Part shown: piece by piece, positions 1 to 8,774 of the stretch
How the letters are laid out: the number at the start of each line of letters is the position of its first letter
Position numbering within the stretch: position 1 is the stretch's first letter
Assembly (NCBI GenBank): GCA_947627855.1
Contig: CANQXR010000025.1
Coordinates: forward strand, 1 to 35,397
Origin: an uncultured Clostridia bacterium
GTDB taxonomy: Bacteria > Bacillota > Clostridia > Lachnospirales > CAG-274
Reading direction: 5' to 3'
Length of the DNA stretch: 35,397 nucleotides
Position numbers and translations under genes: made by a program
The notes under the pieces: model-generated
Database searches by the model: none
Told to the model about the DNA's origin: nothing
The model's input: only the letters and a program-made list of their open reading frames with translations

Positions 1-95
1 TTTTGTTTTTTTATTTTTGCTGTAAATTATTCGTTTCCTTGCTCATTTTCCTCTTGACATTTCACCACCGGACTTTTCAATTAATAACAAGGCTT

Positions 96-124
96 ATTAT
101 AATACACGGAATGTCAAAATACAA
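96..124 (-). promoter_or_regulatory. sigma-A type promoter reading leftward
   Basis: On the minus strand TTGTAT (124-119) and TATAAT (101-96) are separated by exactly 17 nt. It would fire leftward towards the window edge, so a divergent gene probably begins just outside the window. The only reading frame visible downstream is an 11-codon one at 46-11 with a poorly spaced ribosome binding site, so I do not call a gene there. Confidence 0.5.
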
Positions 125-151
125 GTGGCTATTTTAAATTGACAAGGCTGC

Positions 152-256
152 TCGGGGGCGAAAACGGGACTGCGCAGCAGTCCCGTTTTCGCCCCCGACC
201 CGTGGCGGACTGACCCGACTGCCGCCGGAGGCGGCAGTCGGGTCAGTCCGTCACGG
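152..256. repeat. compound long-hairpin element 1 (two hairpins)
   Basis: Hairpin 1a has 22-bp perfect arms (152-173 and 177-198) with loop GCA. Hairpin 1b has 27-bp arms (200-226 and 230-256) with one G-T pair and loop GGA. One base separates the two. The arms are GC-rich compared with the surrounding AT-rich DNA. No U-tract follows either hairpin. The left flank AAGGCTGC followed by TCGG (144-155) is identical to the left border of element 4. The element lies between a leftward promoter and the promoter of the ABC operon. Confidence 0.9.
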
Positions 257-291
257 AACATCACCGTTATAAAAATTTAATATAATTTCTC

Positions 292-319
292 TTGAAAAAA
301 GGCAAAGGAATGGTATAAT
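292..319 (+). promoter_or_regulatory. promoter of the ABC export operon
   Basis: TTGAAA (292-297) and TATAAT (314-319) are 16 nt apart. The ribosome binding site GGGAGGG (339-345) follows, then the TTG start at 353. The promoter begins about 35 nt after hairpin element 1. Confidence 0.65.
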
Positions 320-352
320 TTAATAAGATGTAAAATATGGGAGGGAAAAATA

Positions 353-1549
353 TTGATAGAAGTTAAAAATCTGACCAAAAAATTCGGGAAAATAACTGCT
401 GTCGACAATATAAGCTTCACCGTAAACAAGGGTGAGATAGTCGGCTTTCTCGGACCAAACGGAGCAGGCAAGTCTACAAGTATGAATATAATGACCGGTT
501 TTATTTCAGCTACCGAGGGTACTGTCACAATAGACGGCTATGATATTCTTGAGGAGCCTGAAAAGGCAAAAAAACAGATAGGCTATCTGCCCGAAAATCC
601 TCCGGTTTATTCAGATATGACTGTTACCGAATATCTTGAATTTGTATGCGACTTAAAGGGCGTAAAAAAATCGGAAAGGCAGGAAATGATAGGGGATATA
701 CTCCGTACTGTAAGGCTTTCCGAGGTGCGCAAAAGAATAATAAAGAATCTTTCAAAGGGTTACAGGCAAAGAGTCGGACTTGCTCAGGCAATAGTCGGTT
801 ATCCGGGGCTTCTCATACTTGACGAGCCTACCGTGGGGCTTGATCCGGGGCAGGTTCTGGAAATGAGAGAGGTCATAAGAAATCTGGGAGAAAAGCACAC
901 CGTAATATTAAGCTCTCATATTCTCCAGGAGGTAAATGCGGTATGCGACAGAATAATTATAATAAACAAGGGCAGAATCGTTGCCGACAGTCCCGCTGAA
1001 AGGCTTTCGGACGGCATAGTGGGCAACAGGGTTTATATCGAAGCAAAAACGGACAAGGAGAGCCTTGAAGAGCTTCTCACTTCTCTTCCCGATGTTAAAA
1101 GCTTTACGGCTGATGAAAAGGGAGATATTTCATCTGCCGAATGTGTGGGCGATGAGGGCTGTGACATAAGGGAAAGCCTGTTTGATCTGTTCAGCAGCAA
1201 GGGCATTGCTCTGCTTGTTATCAAGCCTGTGGATATGAGCCTTGAAGAAATATTTATGAATGTAATAAACGGCAGCCTTGAGGAAGAAGAAATAGCTGCC
1301 GAAGCGGCGATTAAGGCGGAGGAGAAAGCTTCGGAGAATAATGAGGATATATCCGCCGGCGAGGACAGTGCCGAAGGTGAAGATGCTGCTGACAGTGAGG
1401 ACAGTACCGAAGGTGAAGATGCTGCTGACAGCGATGACAGTGCCGAAGGTGAAGATATTGCTGACGGCGAAGACAGTGTTGCTGATGATGACAGCGCCGA
1501 TATGAATGATAAGGCAAAGGAGGACGGGGAAGATGACGGCAATTTATAA
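353..1549 (+). CDS. ABC transporter ATP-binding protein, GldA-like, with acidic repeat tail
   Basis: This is the nucleotide-binding subunit of an ABC-2 type exporter; it would hydrolyse ATP at the inner face of the membrane. Visible motifs are Walker A GPNGAGKST (residues 34-42), signature LSKGYRQ (133-139), Walker B LLILDEP (153-159) and the H-loop His189. The start is TTG at 353, chosen because GGGAGGG lies 7 nt upstream. After the usual domain of about 310 residues the protein carries a tail of roughly 85 residues that is almost entirely Glu, Asp, Ala and Ser, built on a 12-residue repeat. The next gene overlaps its end by 17 nt, and the following three genes form the rest of the module. 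The ATPase family is certain. The Gld-like label rests on the neighbours, and the substrate is unknown. Confidence 0.93.
   Translation: MIEVKNLTKKFGKITAVDNISFTVNKGEIVGFLGPNGAGKSTSMNIMTGFISATEGTVTIDGYDILEEPEKAKKQIGYLPENPPVYSDMTVTEYLEFVCDLKGVKKSERQEMIGDILRTVRLSEVRKRIIKNLSKGYRQRVGLAQAIVGYPGLLILDEPTVGLDPGQVLEMREVIRNLGEKHTVILSSHILQEVNAVCDRIIIINKGRIVADSPAERLSDGIVGNRVYIEAKTDKESLEELLTSLPDVKSFTADEKGDISSAECVGDEGCDIRESLFDLFSSKGIALLVIKPVDMSLEEIFMNVINGSLEEEEIAAEAAIKAEEKASENNEDISAGEDSAEGEDAADSEDSTEGEDAADSDDSAEGEDIADGEDSVADDDSADMNDKAKEDGEDDGNL
1361..1504 (+). repeat. 36-bp in-frame tandem repeat coding an acidic tail
   Basis: Units start at 1361, 1397, 1433 and (partial) 1469, with period 36 bp (12 codons). 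Each unit encodes a variant of an Asp/Glu-Asp-Ser-x-x-Glu-Gly-Glu-Asp pattern. Units 1 and 2 differ at only two bases, so recent duplication or contraction is plausible. The reading frame is kept because the period is a multiple of three. Confidence 0.85.
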
Positions 1550-2396
1550 AAAAGAAATAAAAACATATTTCAACACCCTTACGGGGTATATTTTCCTTGG
1601 CTTTTTTGTTGCCATTACGGGAATTTATTTTATGATAAACAATATGAGTGTCGGCAGTCTGAACTATGCCTCCACTCTTGCAGGTTCTCTTTTGCTTTTC
1701 TGGATACTCATTCCGGTGTTGACAATGCGTCTTTTTGCGGAGGAGGCGAAGCAAAAGACTGACCAGCTTCTTTTTACTTCACCTGTGAGCATATGGGGCA
1801 TAGTCCTTGGCAAATTCTTTGCCGCTGTTACTTTGTTTATATTCGGCGTTTGCATAACGGGCATTTTTCCTTTTATCCTCAGCAGACTGGGAGAAATTGC
1901 CGTTGCCGAAACACTTAATGCCATGTTTGGCTATGTGCTTCTGGGGTGCGCTCTTATTGCCGTAGGCATTTTTATATCTGTTCTCACGGATAATCAGATT
2001 GTTGCTGCGGTTGCTACATTTGCGGCTCTTTTTGTTCTGTTCATGATAGATACCTTTACGGCGCAGATGCCTATAACGCCTGTTTCGTCAATTATTTTTG
2101 CATTCATACTGCTTATAATTGTGGCGGTGATACTTTACAGCTCAACAAAAAGGCTTATAGCATCGGCGGCTCTTATAATAATAGGTGCTGTGTGCATTCC
2201 TGCCGTATATTTCATAAGACCCTCTGTTTATGACGGTTTCATTTCCAAATTTTTCGGCTGGTTTTCAATGATAACAAGATTTGAAAACTTTTACGCAGGC
2301 GTTTTCTCACTTGCCGATGCCGTATATTATATATCATTTACTTTTGTGTTTATATACCTTACGGTAAATGTGATTGAAAAACGCAGATGGTCATAA
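1533..2396 (+). CDS. ABC-2 type permease, GldF-like
   Basis: This 287-residue integral membrane protein is presumably the transmembrane subunit partnered with the upstream ATPase. It begins MTAIYKKEIKTYF, the short amphipathic start typical of ABC-2 permeases, and shows about six hydrophobic spans including an early FLGFFVAITGIYF and a late SFTFVFIYLTVNVI. An in-frame ATG at 1506 exists. I chose 1533 because AGGAGG (1518-1523) is correctly spaced and because homologous permeases begin with this Tyr-Lys-Lys-Glu motif. It overlaps the ATPase gene by 17 nt, which implies translational coupling. Family assignment is good; the substrate is unknown. Confidence 0.88.
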   Translation: MTAIYKKEIKTYFNTLTGYIFLGFFVAITGIYFMINNMSVGSLNYASTLAGSLLLFWILIPVLTMRLFAEEAKQKTDQLLFTSPVSIWGIVLGKFFAAVTLFIFGVCITGIFPFILSRLGEIAVAETLNAMFGYVLLGCALIAVGIFISVLTDNQIVAAVATFAALFVLFMIDTFTAQMPITPVSSIIFAFILLIIVAVILYSSTKRLIASAALIIIGAVCIPAVYFIRPSVYDGFISKFFGWFSMITRFENFYAGVFSLADAVYYISFTFVFIYLTVNVIEKRRWS

Positions 2397-2408
2397 GGAG
2401 GGACAGGA

Positions 2409-3836
2409 ATGAAAAATATATTCAGTGACAAAAAGCTCAGATATGGCACATACTCAACATTTACGGCTCTTGTGGTTATTGCCATAGCTGTTGTTGTAAA
2501 TCTTATAGCAGGCAGTATTAACTTTAAAAAGGATCTTACGCCAAATTCCCTTTTTGCCGTTACGGACGATACAAAAAACGTATTGGACAGCGTGGAAAAT
2601 GATGTCAATATATATGCTATGTATCAGACGGGACAGGAGGACAGCGTTGTGCTCCGTATTCTGGATCAGTATAAGAACGCCTGTTCAAAAATAAATGTAC
2701 AGACAAAGGATCCTGTGCTTTATCCGCAGTTTGTTGAGAAATATACTGCCGACGGAAGCAATATTTCCACAGGCAGTCTTATAGTGGAATCCGGGGACAG
2801 ATATAAGGTTATTTCAAGCAGTGATCTTTATACTCAGGGCACAGACTATATGACGGGAGAGGCTACCCAAAGCATAGCTGCCGAAGCTCAGATAACAGGG
2901 GCGATACAATATGTATCAATCGATAAGCTACCTTTGATATGCAATATAACAGGGCATAACGAAATGAGCCTTTCAGATCTCGGCAGTGAGCTTGCTTCAA
3001 ATCTCTCCACCTCCAATTATGAGATAAAGGATATAAATCTTCTTGATGAGGATATACCCTCAGACTGTGCGCTTATTTTAGCCACTACCCCCGAAAGGGA
3101 CTATACCGCAGACGAAGCAAAGAAAATAACAGACTATCTGGCAAATGACGGAAGAGCCATTTTCCTCATCGATTATCAGTTCAATACATTTGAAAATATA
3201 TCGGGTATTCTGGCAAATTACGGAGTAAGTCTTGATAATCCCATTATATTTGAGGGGGATTCGGACTATCAATATCAGAACTATCCCACGGCTATTATGC
3301 CGGACGTAGCTGTCCATGATGCTACTGCCGATATGGGAGATACGGCTGTGCTTCTTACAAATGCCTATGGTATAACTGAGATACCCGAAAAGAGAGTTTC
3401 AACAAAGGTAGAACCTCTCCTCACAACGTCCTCGTCCTCCTTCGGCAGAACGGGAGATGATATGTCCGTGGCGAAAACCGATTCGGATATTCCCGGTCCG
3501 TTCAATACGGCGGTTGCTGTTACGGACAGCACATATACGGACGTTCAGCATACCACCAAGCTTGTAGTATGCTCAGGCTATTACTATATGCTTTATGCTC
3601 AGGCTGATATGTTGGTAGGCTATGGCAATTCCGACTTTGTAATGGGCTGTATAAATTGGCTTAACGATAAAAATGATATGGAGAAAATAAACATATCTCC
3701 CAAATCTCTTGCCAATGAAACCTTCTATACGGACTATGCACAGTCTGAAAGAATAAAATATATATGCGTAATATTCCTTCCGCTGTTTATAATCGGTGTG
3801 GGATTTGCAGTCTGGTTTTCAAGGAGGAATAAATAA
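2409..3836 (+). CDS. GldG-like ABC transporter auxiliary protein
   Basis: The 475-residue protein has an N-terminal membrane span (about residues 16-37), a large extracytoplasmic region, and a C-terminal span ending in a positively charged tail, FSRRNK. This is the architecture of the ABC_transp_aux/GldG family: two anchors around an external domain that resembles an intraflagellar-transport IFT52-like fold. The stretch NITGHNEMSLSDLGSELASN and the later DYLANDGRAIFLIDYQ fit that family. It follows the permease by 12 nt with an AAGGAGGGA ribosome binding site. It probably forms the external part of the exporter. In Bacteroidetes GldG belongs to the gliding machinery. A Clostridia relative need not have anything to do with gliding. 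Confidence 0.8.
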   Translation: MKNIFSDKKLRYGTYSTFTALVVIAIAVVVNLIAGSINFKKDLTPNSLFAVTDDTKNVLDSVENDVNIYAMYQTGQEDSVVLRILDQYKNACSKINVQTKDPVLYPQFVEKYTADGSNISTGSLIVESGDRYKVISSSDLYTQGTDYMTGEATQSIAAEAQITGAIQYVSIDKLPLICNITGHNEMSLSDLGSELASNLSTSNYEIKDINLLDEDIPSDCALILATTPERDYTADEAKKITDYLANDGRAIFLIDYQFNTFENISGILANYGVSLDNPIIFEGDSDYQYQNYPTAIMPDVAVHDATADMGDTAVLLTNAYGITEIPEKRVSTKVEPLLTTSSSSFGRTGDDMSVAKTDSDIPGPFNTAVAVTDSTYTDVQHTTKLVVCSGYYYMLYAQADMLVGYGNSDFVMGCINWLNDKNDMEKINISPKSLANETFYTDYAQSERIKYICVIFLPLFIIGVGFAVWFSRRNK

Positions 3837-5285
3837 ATGAAGAAAAAGCTGCCCATGCTTATAGGGTTGGTTTGTCTGCTTATAGTTTTGGGTGTGTTGT
3901 ATGTTTTTGTAAGCAGGAACAGCAATGAGGCTCCTTCGGATACAAAGGCAGATGAAAAAAGCGGCGCTGTAATTTCCGTTCCGGAAGATATTTCCGTGGC
4001 GGAGGTGACGGCAAACAGAAATATGGCTTCTCCTGTAATAAGCGCCAATGAAGCTTATGATCTGGGCGACAGTGTTATAAAAATATATCTTGACGGGGAC
4101 AGCTATTATATAGACGGATATGAGGATTATGCCATAGGAAGCAGTATGAATGAATATATAGGCGGATTTTATGAGCTTTATCCGTCACAGGAGCTTAAGG
4201 AGCATGACGAGCTTTCTGTTTATGGACTTGACAAGCCTGTTGTTTCATTCGACATCAGATACAGCAATGACAGCAGTCTGACATTTTCTGTGGGAAACAA
4301 AACAGCCGATGGATATGGATATTATGCAAATACCTCGGAGTCCGACAGCGTTTATGTTATAAATGATACCTTTGCGAAGAAGTATTTTTATGGACTTAAC
4401 GACCTTCTGGACAAATCCTTACAGGAAATCAATTACAGTGAAATATGCTATGTTTCCGTAACTGACAACACAAAGAATGAAAACCTTGTTATAACCTATC
4501 CCGATTCGCCGCAGACTTCTGATTCTTTGGGGACGGATAAAAACACACTTACGACACTTGTTATGGAAGAGCCTGTATCGGGACTTTCGGTTTATCCGTA
4601 TAATCTCGAAACCACCATATTTTCGGGCAAGTCAAATATAAGGCTTGTGAATATAGTCGATACTGCGCCAAAGGATCTGTCGGTGTATGGGCTTGAGAAC
4701 CCAAGATATAAGATCTCATTCGGAGATACACAGAACACTCTTTCCTTTGAAATAGGAGGTGCAGCCGATGAAAATCACAGCTATTGCAGAATTCCGGAAA
4801 GCAGCATGGTTTACACTATGCAGAATCCTGCCTTTGAGCCTGTGGTAAACTATAATATATATGAATTTATAGAAAGATTTGTGGACCTCAGATACAGACG
4901 GGACATAAATGAAGCGGATATAAAATGTGCAGACGGTAAGGAGTATACACTTGTTTTCGGTGAGGACAGCATAAACGAGGAAAATATAGACAATCGTACA
5001 GCTTATCTTAACGGGCATGAATACAGCAGAACCGAGCTTTCGGATTTTTATCAGCTTCTTGCGGGAATAACCTTTGAGAGAATAGACGAAACCGTCAAGC
5101 CCGATGGCGACGCCGAACTTGTAATAACGTATAAGCTTCTTGACGGTTCGGAGTGTGAGGACGCTTATTACAATTACGATGCAAACTATTATACGGTGGC
5201 AAAGAACGGTGAGCCTACGGGACTTATGGTAAGCAAATCCTATGTAAGCAGAATGCTGAATAAGGCGGCCGAGCTTACGGCATAA
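3837..5285 (+). CDS. DUF4340-type membrane-anchored protein
   Basis: The 482-residue protein starts with a signal anchor, roughly residues 5-26 (LPMLIGLVCLLIVLGVLYVF), followed by a large external region. The repeated pattern ELSVYGLDKPVVSF and DLSVYGLENPRYKISFG, in which a Tyr-Gly-Leu-x-x-Pro motif precedes a beta-strand-rich block, is characteristic of DUF4340, which typically follows GldG-like genes. The stop of the GldG-like gene and this ATG are directly adjacent, and the ribosome binding site AGGAGGAAT lies inside the upstream gene. It is likely a surface component of the same exporter. Its molecular role is not established. An intrinsic terminator closes the operon. Confidence 0.8.
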   Translation: MKKKLPMLIGLVCLLIVLGVLYVFVSRNSNEAPSDTKADEKSGAVISVPEDISVAEVTANRNMASPVISANEAYDLGDSVIKIYLDGDSYYIDGYEDYAIGSSMNEYIGGFYELYPSQELKEHDELSVYGLDKPVVSFDIRYSNDSSLTFSVGNKTADGYGYYANTSESDSVYVINDTFAKKYFYGLNDLLDKSLQEINYSEICYVSVTDNTKNENLVITYPDSPQTSDSLGTDKNTLTTLVMEEPVSGLSVYPYNLETTIFSGKSNIRLVNIVDTAPKDLSVYGLENPRYKISFGDTQNTLSFEIGGAADENHSYCRIPESSMVYTMQNPAFEPVVNYNIYEFIERFVDLRYRRDINEADIKCADGKEYTLVFGEDSINEENIDNRTAYLNGHEYSRTELSDFYQLLAGITFERIDETVKPDGDAELVITYKLLDGSECEDAYYNYDANYYTVAKNGEPTGLMVSKSYVSRMLNKAAELTA

Positions 5286-5286
5286 T

Positions 5287-5336
5287 AAAAATATCCCCTT
5301 ATGTCGGTTATATATAATCGACAAGGGGATATTTTT
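5287..5336 (+). terminator. intrinsic terminator of the ABC operon
   Basis: A 14-bp stem (5287-5300 with 5323-5336) continues, after a 2-nt bulge, into a further 4 bp around an AT-rich 12-nt loop. The descending arm ends in T5. The stem starts 2 nt after the DUF4340 stop codon. Confidence 0.85.
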
Positions 5337-5435
5337 GATATAAGCTGTTATTTTGTTTAATTTGCCTATAAAAATATCTGATTGGCATTAAACTTTGTAA
5401 AAACCACTGATTATTTTTGTCATAATGAAAATCTA

Positions 5436-5464
5436 TTGTTTTTTGGAAATAAATTTGATAAAAT
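5436..5464 (+). promoter_or_regulatory. possible promoter of the DUF4914 gene
   Basis: TTGTTT (5436-5441) and TAAAAT (5459-5464) are 17 nt apart in a very AT-rich leader. Other weak hexamers are possible in this stretch, so the assignment is tentative. Confidence 0.35.
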
Positions 5465-5517
5465 TAAAATAATTTTGGATTTGAATTATACTTTTTTATA
5501 TATAAGGAGGAATAATT

Positions 5518-7413
5518 ATGAGTGAGGACAGAGATTATCTGCGCAAGATGCTTCTTCCGCAGGCACTTGCGGATATTTTAAAGTCGGGAAATTCAAATAT
5601 AATAGTTCCCGAAAGCAAGGAGCAGCTTTTTGAGCTTGCCCTCGGAGGAAAGGGAAACGATACGTTTGAATGCAACTTTGACGTAAACGGCGAAACGATA
5701 TGCGAGGCTACGGTAACAAAGTGCAAAAACGGCATTGTGGTAAACTTCCCTGATGTTGCTATGAGAAGGAGAGATCCCAACAGCATGATTATTGCCGATG
5801 ATCTTCCCACAGACAAGCCAACGCACTTTGAAAGGTTCGGCAAGAGCTTTGACGATACGAGAACAGCCACATTTGAATGGCTGAAACAGCAGAAGGATAT
5901 TATAGTTCTGCCATTTTATTCGGGAAACAAGGATATGGGACTCGGATATCCTTCACTGGCGATAGTGCCGGCGAACGCTGCGTTTTTTGCCGCTATGCTT
6001 GCCGATCTCCAATGCTTTGTACCAAAGGACGAAATCCCCAATTTCTTCAAGCCCAAGGCAATTATATATGTTGCGCCGCCTTTCCGCCATACCCACTATG
6101 ACGGAAAACAGGTGGTAGTGCATAACAGACTTTATGATATGCATGAGATTTTTTCATACAATCTTTATCCCGGTCCATCGGCAAAAAAAGGCGTATATTC
6201 CGTGCTTCTCAATATAGGAGAGCAGGAGGGGTGGGTAACGCTCCACGCTTCGACTGTAACGGTCGTTACACCGTATGAGCTTACACTTACGATTATGCAC
6301 GAGGCGGCTTCCGGCGGCGGAAAGTCTGAAATGACAGAGCCTATACGCCGGGGTGTTGACGGCAAAATACTTCTTGGAACAAATATAATAACAGGGGACG
6401 GCATTTATATAACAATATCGGACTCCTGCGAGCTTTATCCCATTACCGACGATATGGCTCTTGCTCACCCGAAAATACAGACAAATTCCAAAAAGCTGGC
6501 TATTGTTGACGCTGAAAACGGCTGGTTTTTAAGGGTGAACCATATTGATCATTATGGCATGGAGTCTGAAACCGAGGCGGCGACCATACACCCGAAGGAA
6601 CCGCTAATATTCCTGAATATGCAGGCTGTACCGAATTCAACCTGCCTTATATGGGAGCATATAGAGGATTCGCCGGGAGTTTCGTGTCCGAATCCGAGAA
6701 TAATTATGCCAAGAAAGATAAAGAAAAATATACTGAGCGATGTAGCCGAAGTAGACGTAAGAAGCTTTGGAATAAGAACGCCACCTACAACAGCGGAGAA
6801 TCCCAATTACGGCATTGTGGGACTTTTCCATGTTCTTCCTCCGGCTCTTGCATGGCTCTGGAGACTTGTAGCCCCAAGGGGATTTGCCAATCCCTCCATA
6901 CTTGACGGCTCTCCCGGAATGAAAAGCGAGGGAGTCGGCTCTTACTGGCCCTTTGCAATAGGCAAGAAGGTGGATCAGGCAAATCTTCTGCTTAAGCAGA
7001 TTCTGGATACGCCTGCCACACGTTATGTGCTTATTCCCAACCAATTTTTGGGTGCTTACAAGATAGGCTTTGCCGGCGAATGGTGTACAAGGGAATATCT
7101 TGCAAGGCGAGGGGGAGCAAAATTCAGAAGTGATCAGCTTACGGAAAGCAGATGCCCATTGTTGGGATATGCTTTCAACTCTCTTAAAATAGACGGTTAT
7201 CATATTCCGAAGGGTCTTTTGCAGGTTAATTATCAGCAGGAGGTTGGAAATGAAGCCTATGATATAGGAGCAAAAATACTTACGGACTTCTTTAAGGAAG
7301 AGCTTAAGTGTTATCTGACTCCTGATCTTATGCCCTTGGGCAGACAAATAATAGAGGCTTGTCTGAATGACGCTTCTGTTGAGGAATATGCAAGATTGAT
7401 TCAGAATATATAA
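5518..7413 (+). CDS. DUF4914-type protein with PEP-carboxykinase-like motifs
   Basis: I recognise this 631-residue protein as the uncharacterised DUF4914 type. It has no signal peptide or membrane span, so it is probably cytosolic. Four motifs occur in the order seen in phosphoenolpyruvate carboxykinases: LHAS (about 242-245, compare MHCS), a P-loop-like ASGGGKSEM (264-272, compare LSGTGKTTL), ITDD (309-312, compare the kinase-2 IGDD) and DAENGWFLRV (331-340). This suggests a divergent nucleotide-dependent enzyme of the PEPCK/HprK fold; that is my inference, not an established assignment. The start has AAGGAGG 8 nt upstream. It stands alone between the ABC-operon terminator and hairpin element 2. 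The remaining C-terminal half has no motif I can name. No reaction should be assigned yet. Confidence 0.75.
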   Translation: MSEDRDYLRKMLLPQALADILKSGNSNIIVPESKEQLFELALGGKGNDTFECNFDVNGETICEATVTKCKNGIVVNFPDVAMRRRDPNSMIIADDLPTDKPTHFERFGKSFDDTRTATFEWLKQQKDIIVLPFYSGNKDMGLGYPSLAIVPANAAFFAAMLADLQCFVPKDEIPNFFKPKAIIYVAPPFRHTHYDGKQVVVHNRLYDMHEIFSYNLYPGPSAKKGVYSVLLNIGEQEGWVTLHASTVTVVTPYELTLTIMHEAASGGGKSEMTEPIRRGVDGKILLGTNIITGDGIYITISDSCELYPITDDMALAHPKIQTNSKKLAIVDAENGWFLRVNHIDHYGMESETEAATIHPKEPLIFLNMQAVPNSTCLIWEHIEDSPGVSCPNPRIIMPRKIKKNILSDVAEVDVRSFGIRTPPTTAENPNYGIVGLFHVLPPALAWLWRLVAPRGFANPSILDGSPGMKSEGVGSYWPFAIGKKVDQANLLLKQILDTPATRYVLIPNQFLGAYKIGFAGEWCTREYLARRGGAKFRSDQLTESRCPLLGYAFNSLKIDGYHIPKGLLQVNYQQEVGNEAYDIGAKILTDFFKEELKCYLTPDLMPLGRQIIEACLNDASVEEYARLIQNI

Positions 7414-7428
7414 GAAAAATGTTCCATA

Positions 7429-7570
7429 CCGCCCCTTTTAACCGCTGAAAGCGGTTAAAAGGGGCGGCACGGCGCGGGGGAGCGAGATGCGTGAAGGAGC
7501 GAGGGAGCAATGGGGGCGGACAAGTCCGCCCCATTGCTCCCTCGCTCCTTCACGCATCTCGCTCCCCCGC
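7429..7570. repeat. compound long-hairpin element 2 (two hairpins)
   Basis: Hairpin 2a has 18-bp perfect arms (7429-7446 and 7450-7467) with loop GAA. Six bases later hairpin 2b has arms 7474-7521 and 7524-7570. This is a 47-bp stem with one bulged G in the left G-run (5 G against 4 C) and a 2-nt AA loop. It starts 16 nt after the stop of the DUF4914 gene and is followed by the promoter of the aldo/keto reductase. There is no U-tract after either stem. Confidence 0.92.
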
Positions 7571-7595
7571 AGCTTCGCAGGTCGGTCAGATGTTG

Positions 7596-7624
7596 TTGTA
7601 AAGAGTGTGAAATTGTGATATAAT
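7596..7624 (+). promoter_or_regulatory. promoter of the aldo/keto reductase gene
   Basis: TTGTAA (7596-7601) and TATAAT (7619-7624) are 17 nt apart, starting 26 nt after hairpin element 2. The coding start follows about 30 nt downstream behind a GAAAGGGGG ribosome binding site. Confidence 0.65.
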
Positions 7625-7653
7625 AATAAAAACCGAGAAAGGGGGAAAACAAT

Positions 7654-8769
7654 ATGAAGAAGCTTGGATTTGGATTTATGCGGCTTCCTCTTACAGACAA
7701 TTCGGACGCGGGAAGTATTGACATTGATATTGTTAAAAAAATGGTTGATATATTTATGAAAAACGGTTTCAACTATTTTGACACGGCATATCCGTATCAT
7801 AAGGAGAGGAGTGAAGCGGCTGTCAAAGAGGCGTTGGTGGAGAGATATCCCAGAAACAGCTATTTAATTGCCGATAAAATGCCCACTGTGCGTGTGACCG
7901 GACCGGCTGATTATCCTGTTATATTCAATGAACAGCTTAGAAGGGTGGGAGTGGATTATTTTGACTATTATCTTTTCCACAATATATGGAAGAAAAGCTT
8001 CAGGGAAACAGAGGAGTACGGCGGCTTTGATTTTATAAAAGAGAAGATCAGCAGCGGACAGATAAGGCACTTTGGTTTTTCTTTTCATGATGAGCCGGAG
8101 CTTCTGGACAGAGTTCTTACAATGCATCCTGAGGTCGAATTTGTGCAGCTTCAGATAAATTATCTTGATTGGGAAAGTCCGGGGGTAAGATCGAGGGAGT
8201 GCTATGAAACGGCAACAAAGCACGGCAAAAAGGTAATCGTTATGGAGCCGAATAAAGGGGGAAGTCTTATAAATATTCCCGAAGAGGCTGAAAAACTTTT
8301 CAGGGCAATGAATCCCGATGCTTCAAACGCTTCGTGGGCTATGAGATTTGCAGGCTCTCTTGACGGGGTGTTTATGGTTCTGAGCGGAATGTCTGCCGTG
8401 GATCAGCTTTTGGACAATATAAGCTTTATGGATAATTTCAATCCCCTTACAGATGATGAAAGAGATGTTATTAAACAGTCAGCACAGATCATGGAGAAAA
8501 GTCTTGCGGTAGGCTGCACGAAATGCAGATACTGTACGGAGGGCTGTCCTTTGGGAATACCTATTCCGGAATATTTCAGCGCATATAATTCATACATACT
8601 TACAAGGAATATGGGAAATGCCGGAATGTATTACAGGCGCTATGCTGCCGGCAGATCTCTTGCTTCAGAGTGTATAAAATGCGGAAAATGTGAAATAAGC
8701 TGTCCGCAGCACCTTGAAATAAGAAATCTTCTTGAAGAAATCGCCAAAACTTTTGAAATAAACCGATAG
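7654..8769 (+). CDS. aldo/keto reductase with C-terminal 2x[4Fe-4S] domain
   Basis: The 371-residue protein joins an aldo/keto reductase barrel (about 1-280) to a ferredoxin-like C-terminus. The catalytic tetrad is visible as Asp43 and Tyr48 (in FDTAYPYH), Lys75 (IADKM) and His109 (LFHN). Two CxxCxxCxxxCP motifs lie at Cys288-291-294-298 and Cys340-343-346-350, each able to hold one [4Fe-4S] cluster. Such fusions are common in anaerobic Firmicutes. They probably exchange electrons between a pyridine nucleotide and an unknown carbonyl substrate or a ferredoxin, though the substrate is not known. The gene has its own promoter and is a single-gene cassette between hairpin elements 2 and 3. Confidence 0.93.
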   Translation: MKKLGFGFMRLPLTDNSDAGSIDIDIVKKMVDIFMKNGFNYFDTAYPYHKERSEAAVKEALVERYPRNSYLIADKMPTVRVTGPADYPVIFNEQLRRVGVDYFDYYLFHNIWKKSFRETEEYGGFDFIKEKISSGQIRHFGFSFHDEPELLDRVLTMHPEVEFVQLQINYLDWESPGVRSRECYETATKHGKKVIVMEPNKGGSLINIPEEAEKLFRAMNPDASNASWAMRFAGSLDGVFMVLSGMSAVDQLLDNISFMDNFNPLTDDERDVIKQSAQIMEKSLAVGCTKCRYCTEGCPLGIPIPEYFSAYNSYILTRNMGNAGMYYRRYAAGRSLASECIKCGKCEISCPQHLEIRNLLEEIAKTFEINR

Positions 8770-8774
8770 TTACA

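Noticed and set aside
11..46. An 11-codon reading frame on the minus strand downstream of the leftward promoter
   Set aside because: The ribosome binding site is only 3 nt from the ATG, the peptide is too short to judge, and the sequence stops at the window edge.
152..256. Hairpin clusters as a CRISPR array
   Set aside because: There are no equal-length direct repeats with spacers and no cas genes; each unit is palindromic and different.
1033..1566. A 177-residue serine-rich frame on the minus strand
   Set aside because: It is the complement of the acidic repeat of the ABC ATPase; it has no ribosome binding site and its composition follows from the repeat.
6637..7347. A 236-residue minus-strand frame inside the DUF4914 gene
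   Set aside because: It is a shadow of a well-supported gene, without a ribosome binding site or recognisable domain.
7474..7570. Hairpin elements as intrinsic terminators
   Set aside because: No U-tract follows any of the stems, whereas ordinary terminators with clear T-runs are present elsewhere in the window, so I list them as repeats.
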